From Endozoicomonas sp. SCSIO W0465 (lineage in GTDB: Bacteria; Pseudomonadota; Gammaproteobacteria; Pseudomonadales; Endozoicomonadaceae): a DNA stretch of 64,000 nt. Within the stretch, counting starts at the first letter, position 1; each line of letters starts with the position of its first letter. Shown here piece by piece: positions 58,105 through 64,000 of the stretch. Position numbers and translations under genes: made by a program. The notes under the pieces were generated by a model that was not told where the DNA came from, did no database searches, and saw only the letters and a list, made by a program, of their open reading frames with translations. Location of the stretch: positions 4,070,001-4,134,000 of the forward strand of contig NZ_CP092417.1 in the NCBI RefSeq assembly GCF_023716865.1. The letters are read 5' to 3'.

Positions 58105-58580
58105 TGTTTCTCTCTCACGCTCGATCTATCTGCCAGCCCTTCGCTCCACGGTCGTTACCCGCTTCATCACTACTATGACTGACTCCGACTTCCATAGAGC
58201 CATCTGTAAAGCCTCGTGTTTTGCACTTGTACTTAACATACTCAATCCTTTGAGAGCCCTATGGATCTCCTGGGTTCAGTCGTATATCTCTATAAACTCG
58301 CCGACGCCTGCGACTCCGGAGGGTAGTGCTGTTCGGATTCCCAGATTGACCTTACACAGCACTCTTGGGCCTGCTGCCTGCATAAGAGCATCGGCACCCA
58401 CAACAAGTGGTATTTCGGAGCTGTCACGTTCACCATTTGGTTTCGGCTCGGATATTTCGCTGTCTACGCTTCATCACTTTCGTTACCTTCAGCAACGCAA
58501 GACTCGCTATACGGTGGAGCTGGTTCTCCTTCCGCAACGGGACTTTCACCCGCAAGATATACGCCGCTTATCCCAGCGCA
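58105..58580 (-). ncRNA. Group II intron 2, 5' ribozyme domains
   Basis: About 475 bases between the GUGCG start and the RT start codon, with GGGTGAAAGTCCCG near the 5' end as in other group II introns. The + strand frames here are not genes. Confidence 0.72.
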
Positions 58581-58619
58581 CTATGCATTCCCACGCAGAG
58601 CATGGGAACGAGGGGTCTG

Positions 58620-58666
58620 GCTGTATGGGTATTAGCGCTTTTCTGCACTAGCGCTTAGCTGCACTA
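58620..58666 (+). mobile_element. IS630 terminal remnants
   Basis: CTGTATGGGTATTAGCGCTT followed by TTCTGCACTA matches the right end of the IS630 at 35301. A second, shorter GCGCTTAGCTGCACTA follows directly. No body of the element is left; IS1182 begins next. Confidence 0.7.
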
Positions 58667-58738
58667 GGAGGCTGTCCGAGAATAGCCTGATTAAGTATAA
58701 TCAGGCATCTTCTGCCCACTTTATTGTTGCCGAAACGG

Positions 58739-60256
58739 ATGTCATCAATCAAATTCAAAGATAACCCTGCTGATTTTGACCAGCACCTGATGTTCCCATC
58801 GAACATCTTCGACCTGCTGCCACCAGATCATGATTGCTTCGTTTTTGAAGATATCTTCAAGCATATCGACACCTCTGAAGTGGAAAAGCAGTATCACCAT
58901 CTTGGCCAGAATGCCTACCACCCACGACTGATTATATCGATCCTGATCTATGCCTATAGCCATGGTGTGTTCAGCTCCAGGGAGATTGAACGGCGCTGCA
59001 ATCAGGACTTGGCTTTCATGTATATCGCCAAACAGCACTGCCCAAATTTCCGGGTGCTCAGTGACTTTCGTAAAAACCAGGCCACCTTTTTTAAAAGCAG
59101 TTTCAAACAGAGCGTGCTGCTCGCCCGGGAACTACAGATGGCCTCGCTGGGCCACATCGCTCTTGATGGTTCCAAATTCAAAGCCGACTCATCAAAGCAT
59201 AAGGCCATGAGCTACGCACGACTTAAGGCCAAAGAAGCTGAATTAATGGCTGAAGTTGAGGCCCTGATTAAAAAAGCCGAAACCAGTGACAGTGAAGAGG
59301 ACGATGCTTATCAGCAGGAGACTGGCTACAGCATTCCTGAAGACTTGCAATTCAAGCAGGAACGGTTAGAGAAAATCCAGGAGGCCAAAAAAGCGCTTGA
59401 AGAACGGGAACAGGCCCTGAATCCCGATAAGCCGATAGACGACAAAAAGCAAATCAGCTTTGCTGATCATGATGCCAGGATCATGGGTAAAAAAGGCAGT
59501 GGCTATCAGTACAGTTATAACGCCCAGATCAGCGTCGACAGCGATAATGGTATCATTGTTGGCCAGCACATCAGCCAGCATGCCAATGACAAGCAGGAAG
59601 TAAAGCCTGCACTTGAAGCCATTGCAGAAGCAACAGATAACGCGTCCATTGGCAAAATGAGTGAGGATAATGGCTATTACTCAGGGCCCAACCTGCAAGC
59701 GTTTGATGATGCGAACATTGACGCTTACATGGCTACGGATCGACAGGAGAAGCCTGCAACAGAGGGACTGGAAGACTCTGACAGAAAGTTTGTCAAAGCG
59801 GATTTTATTTACCATGAAGCAGACGACAGCTTTACCTGCCCTGCCGGTGAGAAGCTGATTTATAACACGGCTAGCAAAGCAAAACACAAAAGCTACCGCG
59901 TCAGTAAAGATATCTGCCGGGATTGCCCGTTACGTAAAAGGTGCAGTGGTGACAACAAAGACCCGGGGAAAGTGATTCGCACAGACCGCCACGAAGCCAT
60001 ACGCCAGGCGATGAACCGCAAAATGGAAACCAAAGAGGCCAAAGCGGTTTATGAGCGTCGCAAGGTGATTGCGGAACCGCCTTTTGGCCAAATCAAGAAC
60101 TCAGGATTCAGAGGGTTCAGTGTCCGGGGTAAGGAAAAAGTGGCTGGAGAATTTTCACTGGTCTGCAGTGCTTATAATTTCAAAAAAATTGTCAAATCGG
60201 TTTCAACGGGATCAATCCGTCTTGAAGAAGCAAAAAGGCTTAAAATGGCAGCATAA
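58739..60256 (+). CDS. IS1182-family transposase (second copy)
   Basis: About 505 residues, the same protein as 2148-3665, with an intact frame. The ATG at 58739 is used; in-frame codons upstream vary between copies. It contains the DUF772 region, charged insert, 'SEDNGYYSG' and 'CRDCPLRKRC'. Confidence 0.9.
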   Translation: MSSIKFKDNPADFDQHLMFPSNIFDLLPPDHDCFVFEDIFKHIDTSEVEKQYHHLGQNAYHPRLIISILIYAYSHGVFSSREIERRCNQDLAFMYIAKQHCPNFRVLSDFRKNQATFFKSSFKQSVLLARELQMASLGHIALDGSKFKADSSKHKAMSYARLKAKEAELMAEVEALIKKAETSDSEEDDAYQQETGYSIPEDLQFKQERLEKIQEAKKALEEREQALNPDKPIDDKKQISFADHDARIMGKKGSGYQYSYNAQISVDSDNGIIVGQHISQHANDKQEVKPALEAIAEATDNASIGKMSEDNGYYSGPNLQAFDDANIDAYMATDRQEKPATEGLEDSDRKFVKADFIYHEADDSFTCPAGEKLIYNTASKAKHKSYRVSKDICRDCPLRKRCSGDNKDPGKVIRTDRHEAIRQAMNRKMETKEAKAVYERRKVIAEPPFGQIKNSGFRGFSVRGKEKVAGEFSLVCSAYNFKKIVKSVSTGSIRLEEAKRLKMAA

Positions 60257-60365
60257 AGGCAAGCAAAAGGGTAAAAAACGCAATTTTTACCCCAAAACAG
60301 GCTAAATTTAGGTCAATATTTGATCAGCCAAGAAAATGCTGAAGCTTTCGTTTTTTCAATAGCTA

Positions 60366-62066
60366 GTTCTCGTCCAAAAACGCATCAGGCAATCATAATT
60401 AGATTGTACGTGCGTTTTGATATTTCCTGAAATTCCAGAGAGCCGCAAAAACTCTTCCCTTTTTTTCTCTAATCTGGGACGGATATTGGAGAAAAACGCG
60501 AAAAGCAGGCAGAAAACATCCTCCCACCATGCTGGAAAGGTACTTTCATGTAGCGTGGAGGTGGCTATCAGGATGGTGCCGGGTGTCTGGCCAGAATCAC
60601 CAGGTTGTAACAGACCACCGATAACCAGCAATGAGAATCAAAACGCTCAGAACCCTTGCAGTGGCAACGTGATAGCCCAAAACATCTCTTTAGCCACGAA
60701 ATTCCCGCTTCAATACCTGCCCGGAAGCGAAAGAGCGTTTTATACACATACTGACTTTTAGTCATCTCTTCGACTTCAAGTCCGCGCTTCTTATTAAAAG
60801 CTACATCGCTGATTCCCATGGCCTTGGCTTTTTCCAAATTAGCGCGACACGCGTATCCGCCGTCACCGCTTGTCTGGCGAGGTACACGACCATAAATTTC
60901 TTTTTGTCTTTCCATCATCGGAATGAATTGGTCCGAATCCGCTGGGTTACCTTCCTCAATAACCAGGTCCAGGATCAATCGACTTTTTCCCTGAACCAGG
61001 TTCAGTTTATGGCCATACTGTACTTGCCGCCTGTCTTTTACGATGATATCCGTATGGGGTTCATACAGGCTAACCACTTTTTCCTGGGCTGGCACCTTTT
61101 CACCCTTAAAGACCCTGCGCTCTGTCTGGGAGACTATTGCATCCACCAGGGGTAACAGGTGATCCACATCGGCCTGCCACTTGTCGGCATCATCAGCCAG
61201 GAGACACTGCCCCTGCTGACGGGCGTTTGCTAGCGTGACAGTAGCTTCGATAAGTACCTTCCGGGATTTTCGGGTCAACTGCAGCAGTTTTTTATAATGC
61301 TGATGCCGCTCTTCTTTGCCAGCGTAGATGCATTTTCTGGCCGCATCTTTTACGGCTCGGTTGTGATGGGTATATTCATAAAGCGGTGTCGCTGTCAGTG
61401 TTTGTCCCCGTTCCAGCAGCCGACAAATTTCTTTAACGGAACTGGCTAAAAGATCACTGTCGCAAGGAGGTTTGATATCCGATTCGGTGACTGTGCTGTC
61501 AATAGCCACAGTGCGCCCTTTTTCAATACCCTGATCTTTAGCGGTCATTAGCTGACAGTTATTAATCCGTTCCCATGTAGATGCAGTAAGAAGGCTGATG
61601 AGCCCATGCAAACTGGAGCGACTGGGGCGCTGGTTTGGTTCGAGGCGACAAAAGTCTCGAAAGAGCATGGAGTCCATCAAAACAAACGACAAGTAGTCAT
61701 AATCACAATTCAAATACTGTTTCAGGAGTGCCGCACGAAGAACGGATTCTGCTGATAGTCCGTTCCGCCCAGTGTTCTGTTTATCACCAGAACTTAAGTC
61801 CTCATAAATCCAGTCATTGAACTGTGGATGGGCGTCAAGCCATTGCGAGATACCGGAAAGCTGGGAGCAGATTTCATGAGGTACGTAATGGAGTTCCATA
61901 CTACACTGCGGGTTGCGTTTTTTGCGCATTTGGAGTCCTCTGTTTTTGGCAATCCCTTATGTTTCTTGCTCTTGGGAAGTTTAGTCGCCAGATAGCAGTA
62001 GGGCTCCACTTAATTTTTCAGGATAAAATCTACAGTTTTCAATTGGTTGTGTTTTTGGACGAGAAC
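60366..62066 (-). mobile_element. DDE-type IS (IS5/ISNCY-like), copy C
   Basis: The element is 1701 bp with ends GTTCTCGTCCAAAAAC and 6 bp TAGCTA duplications (60360-60365 and 62067-62072). It is the reference copy of this IS. Confidence 0.9.
60568..61929 (-). CDS. Transposase of IS copy C
   Basis: The protein has 453 residues, undamaged. The DUF772-like N-terminal region, 'VAIDSTVTESDIKPP' (first Asp), 'SGDGGYACRANLEKAKAMGI' (second Asp) and 'FRFRAGIEAGISWLKRCFGL' (Glu) are all present. It is likely the active source of copies A and B. Confidence 0.9.
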   Translation of the reverse strand: MRKKRNPQCSMELHYVPHEICSQLSGISQWLDAHPQFNDWIYEDLSSGDKQNTGRNGLSAESVLRAALLKQYLNCDYDYLSFVLMDSMLFRDFCRLEPNQRPSRSSLHGLISLLTASTWERINNCQLMTAKDQGIEKGRTVAIDSTVTESDIKPPCDSDLLASSVKEICRLLERGQTLTATPLYEYTHHNRAVKDAARKCIYAGKEERHQHYKKLLQLTRKSRKVLIEATVTLANARQQGQCLLADDADKWQADVDHLLPLVDAIVSQTERRVFKGEKVPAQEKVVSLYEPHTDIIVKDRRQVQYGHKLNLVQGKSRLILDLVIEEGNPADSDQFIPMMERQKEIYGRVPRQTSGDGGYACRANLEKAKAMGISDVAFNKKRGLEVEEMTKSQYVYKTLFRFRAGIEAGISWLKRCFGLSRCHCKGSERFDSHCWLSVVCYNLVILARHPAPS

Positions 62067-62098
62067 TAGCTAGTTCTCGGACAGCCTCCTAGGCCATA

Positions 62099-63472
62099 TC
62101 ATCTCGTAAAAGTTCCCGGCATAAAGCGGCTGTTGCAAAATGAGAAATAGATACCTTCTGACCCTTCGATTGCTGACCGTTCACTCAGGATGAGATGGGT
62201 GCGATCAGAATGGTAAATATTCCTACAACTGGACGATTGAATAGCGGGCAAGGGGAGGGCTGTACCATATAAATTTTTACCGGGACTCTGGGTTGTTTCA
62301 GCTAAATTAAAAGTCAGTGGTAAACCACCTGAGTGGTTAGCGGAATTGACTGATTGAATATACTGTTCTCTGGCGATCACAGCTTGCCTTTTAGCTTCTT
62401 CTTTGTTTGAGGTTTTTCTTTTGATTTTTTCGTAGGTTTTTTTATAGATCTTTCGTCCCTCAAGGTAAACGGGATTTTTGCGAAGCTCCCTTTTGCGCTC
62501 CCTTTCGCGCTTCCTTTCGAGCTTCCTTTCGAGCTTCCTTTCGAGCTTCCTTTCGCGCTCTCTTTCGCGCTCCATTTGCAGCTTCCTTTGGTGCTCGGCG
62601 TAAGCGGGATCTTTGCGAAGCTCCCTTTTTAGCTCCCTTTTGTACATCTTGTGGCGCTCCCTTTCGCGCTCGAGGTAAGCGGGATCTTTGCGAAGCTTCC
62701 TTTGGCGCTCCCTTTGGCGCTTCCTTTGGCGCTCAGCGAAAGCGTGATCGGTCTGGTAGCGATGCCTTTGGAGATCCCTTTGGCGCTTGGCGTAAGCGGA
62801 ATCTTTGCAAAGCTTTCTTTTGCGCTCCCTTTTGTGCCCGGCGAAAGTGGGGTCTGTCTGGTAGCGCCCCCTTTGGCGCTCGACCAGTGAAGAACTGCCA
62901 TCAACATTAACTTCTGCCGGGGTTGCCTGGTTATAACTTGTAGCATGGTGCATGCCTAACGGAATAACGACAGCAACGGGTCGTAAATCTGGTGAACTAT
63001 TAATTTCAGCACAAAAATGAGTTAACTGAAAACTTGGGCTGGTATGATTCGCTGGTGTTGGCTCCCTGATTTCAGGCTTGTCCCCCGACATTAGCGGCTG
63101 AATATAGGAAGTAACGGGTGTTAGTGCATCATTAACGGGTTCGTTATCAGGCGGGTAAGGAACATATTCATCAAGAATGGATTGTGGTATTACTGGAATG
63201 CCTGTTCTGGAAGCGATTTCTGAATCGAAGTGTGTTAGCGGTTTAATATTATATTTATTCAATGAATTAGAGTAATCAGTTTCATTTTGATAGATATCTG
63301 ATCGGTTATTGTACATAGGAAAAGGGTTCAGTACTTGAACAGGCATGCCTTGGTAGATAGGCTGCTGTTCGTTGGCATAAAATTGATCCCGTTGCTCTAC
63401 TAAATCTAATGAGCTGGGATAGATGCCAGAAATAGCAGCGCCGAATGAAGGAAGTTGATTGATTTGATCCAT
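62099..63472 (-). CDS. Repeat protein with basic KDPAYxER units
   Basis: The protein has 457 residues and is unrecognised as a family. Residues ~1-195 are Pro/Asn/Ser-rich and low in charge. Residues ~200-370 hold at least six irregular repeats of 17-25 residues built on 'RKDPAYAERxRxRxR' (for example 'TDHAFAERQRKRQRERQRK', 'KDPAYLERERERHKMYKREL'), giving a very basic, long helix. This resembles the STPR type of peptide repeat used for DNA binding. The C-terminal part is again Ser/Thr-rich. The stop is only 10 bp from IS1182, so the native end may be altered. The ribosome site is weak. Confidence 0.7.
   Translation of the reverse strand: MDQINQLPSFGAAISGIYPSSLDLVEQRDQFYANEQQPIYQGMPVQVLNPFPMYNNRSDIYQNETDYSNSLNKYNIKPLTHFDSEIASRTGIPVIPQSILDEYVPYPPDNEPVNDALTPVTSYIQPLMSGDKPEIREPTPANHTSPSFQLTHFCAEINSSPDLRPVAVVIPLGMHHATSYNQATPAEVNVDGSSSLVERQRGRYQTDPTFAGHKRERKRKLCKDSAYAKRQRDLQRHRYQTDHAFAERQRKRQRERQRKLRKDPAYLERERERHKMYKRELKRELRKDPAYAEHQRKLQMERERERERKLERKLERKLERKRERERKRELRKNPVYLEGRKIYKKTYEKIKRKTSNKEEAKRQAVIAREQYIQSVNSANHSGGLPLTFNLAETTQSPGKNLYGTALPLPAIQSSSCRNIYHSDRTHLILSERSAIEGSEGIYFSFCNSRFMPGTFTR
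62505..62565. repeat. 12 bp tandem repeat in the repeat-protein gene
   Basis: The unit TTTCGAGCTTCC is repeated three to four times, flanked by TTTCGCGCT variants. It encodes ERKL repeats. Multiples of 12 bp keep the frame, so copy number could vary without breaking the gene. Confidence 0.75.
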
Positions 63473-63751
63473 TGAATTGGTTGATTATTGAATTACAGCG
63501 TTATGACAACGCTTTACTATAAAAGTTTCTCCCTTTTGTAACTCATAAATCGGCAAAAAAGAGAAGCGAGCCCTGCCAGGTGAAGACTTCCTGTGGCTGG
63601 TACTGAAACATGCATTACCCAAGCGGTGTCGACAATTGCGGAATGATGGATTTTTACACGGCAATGTCAAAAAATAATGATCACGGGTGCAACTGGTTTT
63701 AAATGTGATGGTCAAAGCAGTGGAACCCATCATTCGCCCGAAATTCCTATC
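63473..63751. promoter_or_regulatory. Divergent intergenic region
   Basis: It separates the repeat-protein gene (leftward) from the gene at 63752 (rightward). An 82-codon minus-strand frame inside it lacks a credible product. It probably holds both promoters; I could not fix their elements. Confidence 0.4.
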
Positions 63752-64000
63752 ATGAACGTATCAAATTCCAGCGCATTTGTATTTCCCAATGACAGGTGGA
63801 GGACAAGCCCGACAGATTATGAAGCGTTACAATTTGAACAGACATCGACCAAAGAAGCTGACGCCGTGGCAAAAAGCGGTGAAAACAGGCTCAAATCATC
63901 CAAACGCCCGGCAACTGAAAGCTCAGAGGGAAACTCGGAGCCGATATTTGCCCACCGAAAAGCGGCAAAAAAGGAGCCGACTTCCACAGCTGCTATTGGT
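63752..64000 (+). CDS. Start of an unknown gene, cut by window edge
   Basis: Eighty-three codons run to the end of the window from ATG 63752. The translated start 'MNVSNSSAFVFPNDRWRTSP' is followed by a polar, Lys/Glu/Ser-rich stretch ('GENRLKSSKRPATESSEGNS'), disordered in character like the N-terminus of its divergent neighbour. Both resemble large secreted or effector-like proteins of symbionts, which is a guess. No family is recognised. Confidence 0.55.
   Translation, partial: MNVSNSSAFVFPNDRWRTSPTDYEALQFEQTSTKEADAVAKSGENRLKSSKRPATESSEGNSEPIFAHRKAAKKEPTSTAAIG

Larger units (their letters stand above)
56670..58581 (-). mobile_element. Group II intron 2, right (complete) copy
   Basis: The intron runs from GTGCGCTGGGATAAGCGG at 58581 to GTCTACTCACCCC at about 56670 and contains the RT gene. 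The 5' flank is a hairpin sequence (GTTCCCATGCTCTGCGTGGG), the kind of stem-loop after which group IIC introns insert. The 3' end faces that of the left copy across about 80 bp. Confidence 0.82.
58668..62088 (+). mobile_element. IS1182-like element carrying a nested second IS (inverted copy)
   Basis: The mirror image of 302-3736: same ends, same CTAG at the borders (58664-58667 and 62089-62092) and the same nested IS at the same internal TAGCTA. It lacks the 14 bp duplication of the other copy. Confidence 0.9.

Noticed and set aside
58013..58651. 212-codon + strand frame
   Set aside because: It is antisense to the 5' ribozyme domains of the group II intron and its RT start.
63485..63733. 82-codon minus-strand frame
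   Set aside because: It fills the divergent intergenic region, has an odd Cys/Arg/Ser-rich composition and no ribosome site.

Overview
This 64 kb window is a prophage-like locus in a gammaproteobacterium that has been saturated with mobile DNA. The codon style, the IS repertoire and the repeat-rich secreted-looking proteins at the right edge would fit an IS-laden marine symbiont of the Endozoicomonas/Oceanospirillales type; that placement is inference only. No tRNA, rRNA or CRISPR array was seen.

Layout. (1) 1-3.7 kb: IS1182-like elements, one cut by the window edge and one carrying a nested second IS. (2) 3.7-25.7 kb: remnants of a temperate phage. In order: a terminase small subunit; two small + strand genes (DUF3768 and an unknown); a leftward module with a methyltransferase, a C5 DNA methyltransferase, a ParB-like protein, holin, amidase and a coiled-coil membrane protein; a toxin-antitoxin-SecB chaperone operon; a RuvC-like resolvase; a primase-helicase broken by an in-frame amber codon; a DksA-like zinc finger; a divergently placed CI-type repressor with operator palindromes; and a rightward early module (two small unknowns, an AAA ATPase cut by an IS, a helicase 3' end, a PrtN-like activator). 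Next come a Panacea antitoxin-domain gene split by an IS, its frameshifted partner, vapBC and an orphan HigA. (3) 25.7-35.3 kb: a stack of ISs inside ISs (IS50-like, IS21, a second IS50-like, IS4, a 160 bp MITE, an IS66 end), then a DUF3987 gene fragment and an IS630. (4) 35.3-45.3 kb: a fragment of the DISARM helicase DrmA and a group II intron whose reverse transcriptase gene is split by a 7.9 kb composite transposon. (5) 45.3-53.2 kb: an unrecognised 342-residue protein gene and an IS1595 broken by IS66, itself broken by IS21, followed by IS1380. (6) 53.2-58.6 kb: two tail-to-tail copies of another group II intron, the left one damaged by ISL3 and IS50-like insertions. (7) 58.7-62.1 kb: a second, inverted copy of the IS1182-plus-nested-IS unit. 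(8) 62.1-64 kb: a 457-residue protein with basic KDPAYxER-type repeats and the start of a divergent gene.

The insertion history can be read from target duplications. The clearest event is a Tn5-like composite transposon. Two IS50-like elements at 19168-23608 flank the helicase 3' end, prtN and the 5' half of the Panacea gene. The same unit, enlarged by later IS66, IS3 and MITE insertions, sits at 36725-44622 inside the intron reverse transcriptase gene between 9 bp duplications (CATCAATAC).

The most interesting biology is the compact HigB-HigA-SecB-like operon in the phage lysis/replication region, and the clustering of further stress or defence genes (Panacea pair, VapBC, orphan HigA, DrmA fragment). 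Several of these are being dismantled by transposition.
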